From: Alitta virens
Lineage: Eukaryota > Annelida > Polychaeta > Phyllodocida > Nereididae
DNA length: 64,000 nucleotides
NCBI GenBank assembly: GCA_932294295.1
Contig: OW028573.1
Coordinates: 10,001-74,000, forward strand
Direction: 5' to 3'
In this document: positions 21,390 to 34,865 of the stretch, piece after piece
Layout of the letters: each line of letters opens with the position of its first letter
Numbering within the stretch: the first letter of the stretch is position 1
Made by a program: the position numbers and the translations under genes
The notes under the pieces: generated by a model
Seen by the model: the letters and a program-made list of their open reading frames with translations, nothing else
Databases searched by the model: none
What the model was told of the DNA's origin: nothing

Positions 21390-22240
21390 TTATTATATAT
21401 ATATAGCTTTATTGACAATTTTTCATATCAGAAAAAATACATATGTCACATATAACTATAGCTCTACTCACTAAGTCTATCTATAGCCCAACGTTCAAGG
21501 TCCTAGTTGCCATAATTTGATGTTTTCTGGGCAGAGTCCTGCTCTTAGACATTTAGTGTTAAAGTGAAATAATATATAATTATATATACATAAAAGATAG
21601 AGGATAAATCACAGATCAAATCATAAAAACTGGTAACGATATCAATATTGGATTAAAATTTTACAAAAATATATACAAACTCTGATCATAATATCACAAT
21701 AAGATTCAAATTTACACAAAGGATAAGAATGTTCACATGTATACAAATTTAGTCCAAGGTTGCATTTGAATGTTAGAGAGAAAAAATACCAGGCAACATT
21801 GCGCTAACCCTGGCATTTGACTCATCTAATTTTTGTTGACAGTCATGTCAAGGAGTGGCATATCAGAGGAGCCCAGTGAAAATTAAAGTCTACATTACTT
21901 TATTTAGGAAATTACCCACAGCATATATCATTTCAGGTTCTTTATTTGACATCAATGATTTAAATTGTTGTGTTTTATCTAAGTAATGGAAATTTGGTAT
22001 GAGGTTATTTGCTTTTAGAATTAATTGATTTCTTGGTGCCACATAATTGTTACAAATTAGGAGACACTGTAGTTCATCTTCTACTTCATTACTATCACAT
22101 TCATTACATTTTCTTTCTTCTAATGTTATTTTTAGGGTCTCATATCTTCCGGTTTAAATTTTGAGGTTATGTGAGCTAAATTTAAATCTTGCTATGTTAT
22201 TATATGTTTTCTTGGGGAGGTTAAGATTCAGATAACGTTG
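21390..22240 (-). mobile_element. 5'-truncated LINE fragment, minus strand (broken)
   Basis: On the minus strand, about 22230-21885 reads as the end of a non-LTR retrotransposon polymerase: YNNIARFKFSSHNLKI, then GRYETLKITLEERKCNEC (the CxxC typical of the region after the RT), then EDELQCLLICNNY. A stop codon lies between KI and TGRYE, so the copy is dead. Its 3' end has AATAAA followed by a TA/ATT microsatellite tail at 21380-21410. Confidence 0.75.
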
Positions 22241-22439
22241 AAAGCAATAATCTCGCTAAGGATCCTTGATTGTTCACTTTCATACAGTTTAAGTTTCATT
22301 ATTATATATATTCATGTATGTTCTTATATGCTTACTTTTTATATATTGTATTTGGACTTCTCCATACCAAATCACTGGTCTGAGTTAATAAAACCAAAAC
22401 CTATTCTAAACTCCACACTTGAGCTAGTCTAGTCATAAT

Positions 22440-23952
22440 AATGGATTTTGTTCCAGCCATGGCAGGGATCATTATTCTTTAGCCATCGTATAATTATGCA
22501 CTGTAATACTATGCTGAGGGCTTGTAATTATAAATGCAATTAGGTACGAGCCAGTTGAGCAAATGTATATTGTATGAGTATAATGTATATTGCTTATGAG
22601 TATAGTTGTAAATGGAAGTTTAAGTTCAATCCCAAGAAATGTATCACTATGACCTTCGGTAAATATGATAATATACAGCAGATTAAAATGGGAAATGATT
22701 CATTAGATCAAGTAGAACGCACCAACTATCTTGGTACCCCACTATATTTAAATGTTAAACATGAAAGGTTGGAAATTGAAAAGAAAATTGAAAAGGCCTA
22801 TCAGAAGGTGTGGTTAATAAAGGCTATTGGTACAGCAAGAATAAATATCAACCCATTAACATTCAGTAAAGCTTATTGGGCATGTGTCGTTACAAAATTA
22901 TGCTATGGTCTGTTTATGTTAAATTTGAGCAAAAGTAACTTACAAAAACTTGATGACTTTCATGCGAATGTAGCTAAAAATATTCAAGGATTGAATTCTA
23001 ATACACCAGCAGTGGCAGCATTGGCCGGCTTAAAGTGGCCAAGATTATCCTCATATATCACAAAAGAATTATTATTATTTATAGGTCACACAGTAAAGTA
23101 TAATTATATTTACAAGAACATTATATTGAGTATGTATTTTGATCAGAAAAACAAGAGAAATAAGAGGACTTCAATTGTACATACCTTTATTGAATATGGA
23201 TTGAAATTAAATGTACTTGATAAATTTGATAAATATTTGTATGAATGTTGTTTTGAGTTATCTGAATGGAAAAAACTGGTGAAAGAGCAGATAAAGAAAA
23301 AAGAAAATGCAGAATGGCAGGCTACAATTGTAATGTATAAAAGTTTGAAAACATTCACTATAGTTGGAATAAATTTTGATTCAGGTTTTATATACTGGAA
23401 AATTGCAAGAAAGAAACCTATGTATTTATACAAAATTAAAGTAATGTTAAAAGCCTTGATTACAAATAATGAAAAATGTGGGTTTTTATGTAAATGTGGA
23501 GATGAAAACATCGGGTCCTTAGAACATATCCTTTTTAAATGTGTAAATATGCAAAATAGTAGAACCTTGAAATTGAATGATGTTTTAAGAGAAATGCCTT
23601 CAGCTATGAAAAATGAATTTGTCAATATGAATGATGTACAGAAACTTGGTTTTATTTATTCATGTTGTAATGGTGGAAACGTAGATGAATGGATGAGTAT
23701 CATTGTTAAGATAATAGATTTTACATATTTAATTATTAAATCATACTACGAGTCTATATAAAACTACTGCCTATTACAGTAAAGCAGAAAGTGTCATATA
23801 TGTGTTCATATAAATATAAATCATACATTTTTATCATTATTTAATTAATTTTAACAATGTGTAATCCTGTAACTGTCTAATTCTGACATCTAACTGTTGT
23901 ATTATTGTATGTCTTCAAATTGGAGGTTAATAAAGATATATATATATATTGT
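22440..23952 (+). mobile_element. 5'-truncated LINE insertion, plus strand
   Basis: It contains the truncated polymerase frame at 22574-23761 and a ~170-bp 3' UTR ending in AATAAAG followed by (AT)n at about 23930-23950, the same type of end as the minus-strand fragment next to it. The two differ in sequence, so they are probably different families. The 5' limit is approximate. Confidence 0.7.
22574..23761 (+). pseudogene. 5'-truncated LINE polymerase remnant (post-catalytic RT to C-terminus), 395 codons
   Basis: The frame opens at KWKFKFNPKKC, the motif found just after the catalytic YxDD box of LINE reverse transcriptases, so the endonuclease and the catalytic palm are missing. The C-terminal part has a Cys/His cluster, FLCKCGDENIGSLEHILFKC, typical of these proteins. 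The remaining frame is open, suggesting a fairly young truncated insertion. It cannot encode an active polymerase. The ATG at 22574 is incidental. Confidence 0.8.
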
Positions 23953-24073
23953 AGCACATAGTGCCAGCTAGAAGTTGCTGACTATCTCTTTATATGGAAT
24001 TTCTGAAAGATAATTTTGTTATTGAAACAAGAAGAAATGGTTAGAACTAATGAGTGTTTCGCTATATGTAGAA

Positions 24074-24074
<1 letters not shown>

Positions 24075-24118
<44 letters not shown>
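24075..24118. repeat. (TA)n microsatellite
   Basis: About 22 uninterrupted TA units. Confidence 0.97.
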
Positions 24119-24120
<2 letters not shown>

Positions 24121-24167
24121 GATGAGATGATACAATCTGATTTATAACAATATTACACAAAAGTAAA

Positions 24168-24440
24168 TTAGGGCGGGGGCCTAGCTCAGAGGTATACATG
24201 GCCAAATGTGCCACGTGCGTTTTCCATGAGAAGGATAAACGCATGGAAAACGCACGTAGCACAATTGGCCATGTAGCACTCTTGGCTTGCAACCGCTGGG
24301 TCCCGGGTTCGATTCCTGGTCGAGCCTAAGTTGGATGGCTGTTTCATCCTTCATCTCATTGCCATGGTCCTTACCTGTCCTAATTAGCCCATCAGATGCA
24401 GAAATACAGGACGTAAAGCCCTAATCACCCACCCAACCAC
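24168..24440 (+). mobile_element. tRNA-derived SINE with 12-bp target duplication, interrupted by a MITE
   Basis: The 5' end reads like a tRNA: box A CTAGCTCAGAGGTA and box B GGTTCGATTCC, with an anticodon-loop-like CTTGCAA between them (Ala-TGC-like). A tRNA-unrelated body of ~120 bp follows. The direct repeats CACAAAAGTAAA at 24156-24167 and 24441-24452 are perfect target duplications. Between boxes A and B sits a 77-bp palindromic MITE (24197-24273). Removing it and one TA restores GAGGTATAGCACTC, close to the tRNA D-arm sequence. The split promoter is probably inactive. Confidence 0.85.
24197..24273. mobile_element. 77-bp foldback MITE inserted in the SINE
   Basis: Nearly the whole element is two inverted arms, CATGGCCAAATGTGCCACGT and onward for ~32 bp with about two mismatches, around a ~12-bp loop. 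TA lies on both sides. A related, longer copy is at 54936-55078. A perfect-TSD SINE host shows that it moved after the SINE inserted. Confidence 0.85.
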
Positions 24441-24582
24441 CACAAAAGTAAAATGCTATTGAAAGCTTATGAGACTGTTAGAGATGCATGGACTCTAATT
24501 AGTCAAAGTAGCCTAAACTTGAGTATTAAAAGCTACAAAAAAATATAATAGTATCATCCATGCAGACAGTGCATGTGCGTGG

Positions 24583-24901
24583 GTGCATGCAGACTTGGTT
24601 TCCTCATTCCAATTCTGGGACTACACAGAGAGATATGCTGCAAACTGGAGGACAATTGCTTGGAGGTATCAGTCTCGCATGAGTGAATGGGTGAATGGGC
24701 ATGGTATCAGCAGACCACGTGGTTTCAGCTCCTTCGCTGATTGGCTGCAAGGGCGGGACGAAAGCACTCACCTGGGACCGAGCTCCCTCTAGTAGTGAGA
24801 CCTCTCCACCTGTCATTGCAGTGAATGTCCTAGCAGGGCAAACCCGTAGAATCTCGGAATTACGTTTTGGATTAGTGCTCTTGCACTCCCGGAAAAACTA
24901 G
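24583..24901 (+). other. Possible 5' noncoding exon or promoter region
   Basis: This stretch is GC-richer than its surroundings, has an inverted CCAAT box (GATTGGCTG) near 24740, and ends at a strong donor, ACTAG|GTAAGTT (24902). The FN2/PAN gene at 44226 needs an upstream noncoding exon, because its first coding exon starts only 4 bp before the ATG. The link between the two is a guess and would imply a ~19-kb intron. Confidence 0.25.
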
Positions 24902-27900
24902 GTAAGTTATTTTCCAAAATTGCTTTTATGAGTTTTGTTACTTTTAATAACTGTATAATTTTTGTTGCTCACTTAAGGTCTAAAATGCATTAAGACAGTC
25001 TTAAGATTAAGATCACTGTCAAAGGCCTCAGCAAATCCATCTTTATGGAATTCTGCCAGATACAGGAGATACTGCAAGAAAACGCTAAGTTGCTAGCAAT
25101 TGAGAAATTTACACAGGTAGACTTATTATAAATAGAACTAATATTGGTTATTTTTTGTACACTTAGGTAGGGCTACTATATTACTAGGATTTGTCTGTAG
25201 CAGAGATATAGTATAACACAGTGTTGGTTAAATGATTAGACTTCCCAATGAACAGGGGACACTTAGAGGTTAAATAGGCATGAAATGAGTTGTAGTTTGT
25301 CATGAGCTGACCCAGATGCATGTTTGAATACAAATATTGCCGCCTACTGATCTCTGTAGCGGTCAGTGTTTTGTCAGTGTTTGACCACTGTTATTTGCCC
25401 TAGTGCTTGCTTCTCTGTTCCTCCAGAAAAGACTGCAATCGGAAGCTCCCTGGTAACCTGATATTCTGGCGGTTTGTTAAACAGTCTAATACAAAGAGGA
25501 GGCCCAAAATGTGTCCTCAACCAACTAGTCTATACATATACCCGTAGCATAGAACACGAGTCTTTTTAGTCTCCTTATAATTGGAGAACGGTCTTTATAT
25601 TTAGACCAATTTGTAAACTGTGCGTAGATACATGTAATGTGTATATAAGGTATATGTTCAAATATGTACAGCTATATACATGAGGACATATTAGGAGTTT
25701 AGTTCCCCTTCATATATTTTAAATGGAAATGAAAAGACCTTGCCACTGGGCAAGAAACTCCTTAAAGATATGCAAGACTGCCCCAGTAAATGCCCAGCAA
25801 TGGGAAGGTCGTATTTAAGACATTTCCTAAACCATATCTCCCTGCACAATAATGGATTGGATGGATGATCATAGATGGACTTGGCTGGTCAGGGGGTCAT
25901 GTCAGGTGATTTTTGTGGTACCCCATCCATCAACCAGTTTCCTACACACCTCATTGCCTTGTCTTCAGTGATCCTTGGACCTTATGAAATTCCCTTGCAA
26001 GGTCAACCAAGGCACACCCTCTCTGCATGGCCTAATGGCCTGCCGGATCCAAAACAACAACCTTCTCATAATTAACCTGTTTTATAGGCATATCAAGCAT
26101 GCACCATATGGCTATATCTAAGGCTAATCACCCCCACTCGAGGCTCTCATAACGTTTATCATAATGTTCAAAAGCATTTGTCCTTTTATCAACTGATTAA
26201 CACTTTATGCCACATGATCAACCGCTGTTTTTTCAATGTGCATCAGATGGACACATAATGCATATAAATTTGCTGTTTCTCCTTTTAAATACATTAGGAG
26301 ACATACACCCAGCAGCTCCCAATGCATGTAGTAATGGTTTATAGATTTTTGTAACTGCTCTATTTTACGACCGGCGAATGTTGTTGGGATCAATATTGAG
26401 TTGGGATGTGGGGATCAATGAGCCTTCGACCAGTGCATGGTGGCTGCGTTATGTTTCACCGGTGATTTCAATGCGAGAGTTACTGGATGGCGAATGGTAC
26501 AGAATTGCACGGAGCTTGCAAAGCCATGGTCAAACAGTGAAGAGAGGTTGAATGTGATTTTCCAAGAGATTCCACACTGGCTATCGACGCGCTCTGATTG
26601 AGAAGTCCCTGACCCGTGGAACTTGAGAGCAATAGCTCTTGTGGGGCGCTTGCCAGTGCGCATCTTGGGTGCGCAGGTAGTGTGTTCACCCACCGTGGCC
26701 TGTTCTGCTTTGCCTTGGAAGGAGAGGACAGCACCGTCTTTCTAAGCAGCTCTGCCTGTCTCTCTCAAAGCAGGTCCCACCGTTACCACGGTGATTCTAG
26801 GTTGAGAGGACTACCTTACTAGCGCCAGGTAAATTATGTTTTCATTTTGCACTTTTTTCTTTTCGTTTTCCGTAGCTTTGGGCGCCATGCCATGCATGCG
26901 CTCACTGTATTGCTGGTCCTCGGCCTGTAGAATCTCTTGCAACTTTAGAAAGTCATTGAAAGTAGTTTCAAAAGACGTCAGGCAGCAAGTATAATGCTTT
27001 TTCCTGAGGGAAATTCTTTCACTTTTAGACAGAGTTCTGGTACCTCAAAGTGATTTCTCCGTTTGTGTGTTTGTAGCTGGTAGCTATATTGAGCTGTATG
27101 GGAAGGTTAACGTCATTGATCATCAGATATAACTAGCAATGTGTAAGCGTGCATAATATTTGTATAATAATTGAGTCATTGGTGTATAGATTATATTGTG
27201 AACGTGTTATATGAATTTTGAGTGAGAATTTTATTGAATTGGTGAGGATATACTCGGCAATGCTGGCAGTGCTGGCCTGAGCAGAGGTCAGGTTGCCATT
27301 GGTGATATTAGAAAAGGCGCCAAAAGTGGAAGTCTCGTCTGCTCGAGTCTTTCAGTGTCAAGTCTTCACTGTTAGGGTCTTTTGGCATCCTTTGCTGCAG
27401 GCCAACCCTGGTGCTGGTGGTGTGGACTCCCAGACTGACTCCATGAGCGGCTGGTATGTGGGCCACACAAACCTGTTCTGCTATGCTTGATGGCACTGGT
27501 GGAGAGAGCAGTGGCTGACTGCCTTTACGCAGCACCGCCTAATCAGTTAGTCCGGCCTTGCATACCTATAGTTTTGCAATCACACGAGTTCTTACATGTG
27601 TCCCCCAATTATATTCACCAACTCTTCTCTTAGCCTGGGCACTGTTGCCTGACGCATTGTCAAATTGGAAGGAGACTTGAAAGAGTCCAATACAATAAGT
27701 CTTGTCATGCTTTAACTCAATTTACTGCGACAAGGTCATTTTTCACACTTGGCAAGTTTTGCAGTTTTGTCTTGTAAAAACTTGTTGTCTGGATGGTCCG
27801 TTTAGCAAGTAGCACCGGCACTAAGATTAGTCTGTGAGACATTTGAGATCCAGTTTCAACAAGCCTTTTTATCTCCCTCTCTATCTTTTTTTCTCTTGTT

Positions 27901-30900
27901 AACATAAACGTCTTGATCACGTAATTGGCCAATCATCACTGACCTTAAATTGAAAGAAGGTCGGTTTAAGAGATTGTTGGCCTATTAAGGAGGAGAGAGA
28001 AATGTCTTCCAATCAGCTAGTGAGTCGATACCTGTCACCCCACTCAGTTCATGTAACATTTACGTTTTGCTTCAGCAACACTTGTTTATTGTTGCCACGG
28101 AAACCAATAGGCACAACATCACAGCATTGGCTGGCATTGGTTTAGCATTCAATGGCGATGGGGCATTGATCCTTTTCAACATCCAGGCAATAGGCAAGAG
28201 TAAGGGAGGGAAGAACAGTGTGCTACAAAAAGCCCTAAAGTTACAGAGCCAGTCAAGCATCTCAAGGGTTGTGCTGTGCGGGGGAGGAGCATAGAGCTAG
28301 TGGCTGGGGTGCGCTGGGGTGCATGCCCTTTCTGTACTTAGCAGTAATCAGACTTTTAACCTTAGGAGATAAAAAGAACTAAAAGGTAAGAAGTTGCAAT
28401 TGTTTATTTCATAAGTCAGAGGGCTTATTCTCTCACAACCTTTTGCACTAGAGAATCATAGCACTACATCAGCACTTGTTGACTTCGTTGCATGTATATA
28501 CATGGTACATTCACATATATCTTTACCTTGACACACTTGGCTCAATTATGCAAACCCTATATGTCAGCTAATTTAGTAGGCACGATATTTATGGCTCTTT
28601 TCATTATTGTTGGTGGGAGGATCCACTTGAATAATTAAAAACCAGAAGCAGGTCACATGTATTGATATTTTCTCCAGGCTGTCATATATGGCTGTCTTTT
28701 GTGTCAGTCTTGCATATAATTTGAATTATAGCTACCATTATTCAATAGTAATAAGATTTATTGTAAAGGCCAACATGATTTTTAGATCAAGGCTTTTAAT
28801 AGCAATAGCTGCAATACCAAAAATAGGGCAGTCTATTTCTGGACAAGCGACAAAATTTAATTATTTTGCACACATCACAAACCTGTGATTGAATGATGGA
28901 TTAATGGCAAGGGAATTGACCCTCCCAGGACATTAAAGGGGTTAATCAATAGGGAAATCCGTGTGTGCCTCTGTATGGTAATGATCAAGCAACAGGACAA
29001 TGGTGGGTGACTTTGCTATGGAGATGAAAAATGACAACTCGCCTAAACAATCGATAAGTTTAATTCGCCCATCAACTGGAGCGGCCCACTTTCAGAGGAA
29101 ACTGGTGCCTATTTTCTGTCACCAGATAACTGTTTTACTCTTGTCGCTTCCTACTTCAAACTAGAAGCATTTTTGTATAGTTGTGTGCCACTTTCAGGTT
29201 TTTTAACATTTATTTGATCTAGTTTTTCTGTCTTGAAGAGCTGTTTCAGGTAGAATTACAGTTCCATTGAAGTCCATTAACCAACCTTGGTCACGTTATT
29301 AAGCCATTCATTCCATTTAACCTATTTATAAAACAATTTTCAAGTGACTAAGGTCTACAGGACACAACAAAGAACATTGCAACGCAGTTTGTTGGCCCTG
29401 GATAATTAAGTCCTAAATTCGTATTCATTACTTTTGAGACTTGGGCAGTTTGATGGTTCTCTCAGGATCTTATTGCAGTCCTGAAGATAACTACAACTAA
29501 AACCTAAAAGTCTGTCTGCAAATCTTTGGGTTGACAAATATTGGCATATGTTCAAAACTTCAAATAAGTGAGTTGGACAACATAGTGCTTGTGACTTTTT
29601 CTATGCCAGACAGATTGCGTTTCCCTTGTGCAAATATCTCTTAATAGACAAAATGAAAATGTCAAAGAAGTAGTCTAAAGGTAAGGAAAAAAGGAGTTAA
29701 ATTTAGTTGGCAGAAAGGGGTGGAATTTGAGGGTGTTCTGGGAGACACATCACTATTCGTGACTCTCCTGCCGTGACTCTTTGACCCCTATAACGTTTCA
29801 TATGACTCATTTGACCAGAGTCATGTTCCTCAAACTTTTGAAAGTAAAGACACTCAGGCGAATCTTCCTCAAAAACTCTCTTCAACTGTTTAAAACTGCA
29901 TAGAGCATAACGAATACCCAGTATTATAAAATAGAGATAAAGTATGAAAAAAGTGTATGTAGATTATTCATCTTAGAGAGCTCTTTTTATGGATTTTGAC
30001 TTCAAAAACGACACGGCAGAGTCTTAAATAAACGTCTACAGTTCCAGGAGTCTAAGTGCTCACTCATCTGTGAACAGACAGTCACGATCTAGTACCCCTC
30101 ATTTGCATAACTCTATGCAATTTAAATCAACAGCTGTGCCATTTTAATAGGTTTATAATTCAGGCACCATTTGGATTCTGATCACCTAGATCCAGAAAAG
30201 AGCAATTATTGTTTGATGGCGTTTGTCAAGCATGAAGCATAATGTTATTGTGTGAATGGGTTAGAGCATTGGTCATAACTTGAATATGCATATCTTTTTG
30301 ACAGATTTTGCTAATTTATTGTAAGCAGGTAGTCTGTGATACCTAAGCTTTATTTATCGATGGTACAAACCTACTCAAGTTATTCTATGGGGTGCTCTTC
30401 TTGTTGAAAAAATTAAAGAGTCCAATACAAGTTAAAATTTTAAAATAAAGAAAAGTAAATAGATTTGCATAGAACTGGAACCGCAGTAAATTATAGATTT
30501 GCATAGAAATGGATTATGAGGTGAAGTAAAATTTTAATTCAATTTTATACTTAAAGCATTGTAGGCAGGTGGACCTTGCACTCTGGTATGATATTTGACA
30601 TAATCATGGATTGTTACAACATAAACGTGTGTAACGTGTGAGCAAATATAACAGTTTACATTGGTCCTTGCAGTTATTCCAAGTCTCTTGGAGTCATATC
30701 AGGTTACCTAGATACAATTTAAGGGCAGTGAAGCATCGAAGCATTCATTGGAGGATGACCATGTCTTGTGTAACTAGTAGAGATATGCTTAACATGATCT
30801 TCCCAAAGAACAGGGTGGGGCATTTTACTTGCTTGGCACAGGTCGTTAATTATCAGGGCATCTAAAATGCTAATTGCATTACTTCGAGTACCACCCAAAA

Positions 30901-33900
30901 AGCCCCAGTTAATGACCTTTGTGCAAATGACATTCTTTGAAATAATCATGTAAATTAAGATGTTGGTGTCATTGTAGATTTTGTAATTCCATATCTTCTA
31001 TCATGATAGTGCACCAGGAGGTAGAGGTTTTATACCAAAAGAAACAATTTCAGTTATCAGTACAACCGAATTCCAGTATAATCTGTATCATAGAAGAAGA
31101 AATAAGAAATAAGTAATTATAATTTCAAGATGTAATATACATCAAAATGCATTATATTCCTGTAAAGGTTCTTTTTATGTAACCTTGACGCCTGTACACA
31201 CTCATATAGAATATGTATACCTTATGTTTAAAGACATTTCTTTGTCTCAGTTTAAGTTTACCCAACACTCAGCACTGGAGTGGATGAACTAAATATACAA
31301 GGGATGTAGTCTGACTGTGTCTGTATTTGATTTCTTCTCCTGGGCTTTAGCTCTACATTGAAAGTACGATGAATTTAACTCAATGGTGATTTTAATGCTC
31401 AAATTGAGAGGGTTGTTGCAGTTGGTTGGTGGGTCAGTTTCAAGATGACTATTCACATTGCTGTGTAATGTTACTCAATATAAAGACCAGCTCTCTAGTA
31501 AGTCTTCCTCACAATATGATTTTGTAACTCGAAATTGTGTAGTGCAGTAGAATACGTCGGCCAACAAGGAAAACCAGTCACCAGTAAATGAATGACAAGA
31601 AAGTGAATCTATCTTATTTACCGATTTGAACAAAATGTCATTAACTTACACGTTAAAGTACCAAAACAAGTTGTTTATTGCGAGGTAGCTAAACACTCGC
31701 ACGAATTAGGCGTAACCCTTCAAGCTGTACAAACAGCACAGAACTTGAGAATACATGACTTCCTTATACACATAAACAATATGATTACATCCAAATAAAC
31801 TACGCCGCCTAAACTCATTTGAATTTTGCAGCAAGTGAAAGTCAATACATCGTGATGGTAAAGGTTGATCGTTAAAGCCTGAGTCATTGATATTCAACTT
31901 AATTTTCATTCAGAAATGCACTTTACAGCTTAGCGGTGTTATGTTAGATGCAAATCGACTTTATAGGTATTGCAGTATGACCCAACAGCAATGAGTAAGA
32001 TGTTAATTTTGAAAAAATCTGAATATCTATCCTGATTTTTTCTTTGGCGTAATTGACTGTCAGGCTCATTTCAATGCTTCCTTATTTAACGAGGAAGAGG
32101 AGGAGGAGGAGGAGGAGGAGGAGGAGGTCTTCTTCTAATATAGCTTTTGCTTTGGTCGAATATTGAGTAATTTAGTCGATTGAGAGCATTTTCTTGACAT
32201 TGCTTAAGATATGAATTATGCCACATTTGTAAGCTTTTCTGTCAACATAGACGAAAAGATGCATTGATTATTTTATACGAATAATGGTACAATCTACAGC
32301 AAAAAAAAAATCTGCTGGAATATAGCCATGCTAAGGACAATTTTTCTACAGTAAATCTATAGAGCCTACAACATGTTTTATTTCTTCCTTCATTGTATCT
32401 GGCACACATAGCTATTCTGGTGAATGGAGTATTTGTCTTCCTGGAGTATGTAAGATCAATGCTTCAAAAAGCAAAGCCAAAAAGGTCGCCTTGGTGACCC
32501 GCAAACCTCAAATCTACTGAAGTTCCTGTGGTTACTCAACCGTATCCTCCCTTAAGTCAGGTGGTGTTCCATAAAATGACACTTTTTTTGCCCTTTAAGT
32601 TTCTCAACCACGATACAGGTTTTTTCTGTGCACTTTTTGTTAGAAATGTTAACAAAAAAAAAAAGTTTTTCCTCTTAAAAGATCTCATCTGGGTCAAAGT
32701 TTTTTGGTGTTTTTTTTCGTTTTCTTTTCTGTCTGTGTCTAGTGGAAACTAGTAACATTCTTCTACAAAGATTTAGGACAAAAAGTGAATGTCTTGTGGT
32801 TGGATTGTATATGAAGGGGAGAGATGTAACTCAAGTCACACACCAGTTAGCATTTAATTTTTTACCATCCAGAATAGACCAGAAATAGACTGCAGATTTG
32901 GCAGTGTGTGTTCAAAGACAAATCCAGTTAAGAATTTCACTTAGCTGATATCTGAAGTTGTTTCACAATTTCAAGAGCTACTTCCAAGTAAAGCGCCAAA
33001 ATACTTCGGTATTGTTTGATTGAATTGCTGATCTCACTTGCTTAGTATTTTCATTGAGAAAGGAATTTCTTAATGGATGCTTTTATTTATAAAGCCATTG
33101 CCCCCAGGTTAGTGGGAACCTATATATAAACCCTACAACTGAATGGTTTGGATTTGATTACATATCTTTACTTTATTGTTTAATTATCATTCCCAATGTC
33201 AGCTAATTACAAGTATTTATATCAAGTATACAGTACATTAATTTATGTAGTGTTCAGTGGTACAAACCTAAATTTACTACTTTTGTTTTTCGGTTGTTTT
33301 TCAATATATTTAAATGAACTGTTTGAAATAAATATAATATTGACCTCGCTGTTCAACTAAACCTTCGTTTTGCGCAGGTGATCATTATTTACAATTGCTC
33401 ATAAGTAGAAAACCCAAGCCTGTAATTAGGGGTTGGGTTATTTTATGGGTTTAATATCTTCATATGAGTCACCTGGAATGACACTTCTGCGTGCTAGCAA
33501 GTCTCTACACCAAAACCACTTGTCTAACTATCCTATCTATATCAAATTATGATAAGCGTGGCAAAAGTGGATACACATGTATTACCCCGTCAATGCAAAC
33601 ATATTAAACGCATACATGTATGTACCTATTCACTCTCACAATAGCGTGTTCAATCCTGCATCAGAAATATTGACTGGTGGTTATAATCGATATCGGATAA
33701 AAGCACGTGCAGAAGCCACTGCAAAGTTGTGAAATTATAGTAAAATTGGAAAGAAAATTGAATGACACCTGTGCTTCGTTTGCCAGCAGTGTTAGGTAAA
33801 CCAGGTTATGTTTAGACAAAGTGACCTACAATGCTCAGAGCCAATGGATTTGAAGTAGGCTAGATCCGTCATTCTGTCTATTTATAAATAACCCAGCATT

Positions 33901-34712
33901 TTGCAGTTTGTTGCTTGATTCCGACTTAAATTATTTTGTGTTTTGACAAAATTTTTTTTTATTGTTTTGGGATGTAATCTAATGAACTAGGGTCTCTATT
34001 TAAGAAATATTCTCATCACAAAGAAATATTTTCATCATAACAATGCAACACAGGCGTTTATTATACAGCTATAAATATAAAAATATGTATTATTCTTTTA
34101 TTTTTTAAATAACTGTTGACCCCGGGGTCTGATTGATTCAATTCAATTCAAGCTTTTATTTCAGACAAGATACAAAGCATGGGTCCATATATAAGAGCAT
34201 ACTATTACTTGATAAGACTAATATTATAATAAACTAAAGTTTAAAACATGATAAATGTCTAAATTATATCATTAAGCAGAAACTGACTTGAATAAGGAAA
34301 TCAAAGGATTTTTAGTTATGTGGAATAATGATTTTCTCTTCTAACATACAATAATTTATCACTGCTATGCTAATGATATGATTAATAATATGATCAGGAC
34401 ATTCTTGAGATGACAATCATGCACATACCTGTCCACTGACCAGACACTGGACAGTGGTCAGTGTGAAAGACCAAGAGGTCATTTGAAGGACTCACTAGCA
34501 GCCTTAAGCATTGATTGAGGCTCTTAATGCCTTGACCTTATGGTAGCCTGTGGTCATTTTGTGGACAAGCCCGGTCATGTGTGAAAACTTAACAAGTATA
34601 ATGGATCCTTAAATATCTTGTTTAGTTGATTGAGAATAGTTTATGATAATTTTTGTATTATGATTTTAACTATTGGCGAAATTAAGCTATTAGGATAGGA
34701 GGTATATTTGTT
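24902..34712. other. Gene-poor DNA, nothing firmly identified
   Basis: No coding exon could be supported. Two GC-richer patches (26400-26828, ending at a donor-like CCAG|GTAAAT, and 27240-27545) might be noncoding exons or regulatory DNA. A (GAG)n run lies at 32091-32127. Short open frames show no family signature. Confidence 0.5.
32091..32127. repeat. (GAG)n microsatellite
   Basis: About 12 GAG units. Confidence 0.95.
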
Positions 34713-34865
34713 ATTACAGCAAATTTCATTGACTTGGAAACTAAATTCCAGACGACATCATGTGAATTCAGGACTCCCATTGGCTAAGGTTAAGTTACTT
34801 AACCAATAAGAGTACTAGATTCAATTCTGAAATTTTGTTTCCAAGTCTATGAAATTGGCTGTAAT
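34713..34865. mobile_element. 153-bp inverted-repeat MITE (TTACAGC family), copy 1
   Basis: The left end ATTACAGCAAATTTCATTGA and the right end (read inverted) ATTACAGCCAATTTCATAGA match, both continuing into CTTGGAAAC. The centre is also near-palindromic (GGTTAAGTTACTTAACC). The target duplication was not resolved. A second copy is at 46171-46355. Confidence 0.75.

Noticed and set aside
24168..24340. A functional tRNA-Ala gene split by an insertion
   Set aside because: Box A and box B are tRNA-like, but a tRNA-unrelated tail and a perfect 12-bp target duplication around the whole unit show a SINE.
25032..25117. Coding exon (frame reading SIFMEFCQIQEILQENAK)
   Set aside because: It has possible AG and GT borders but no partner exon, family or phase support.
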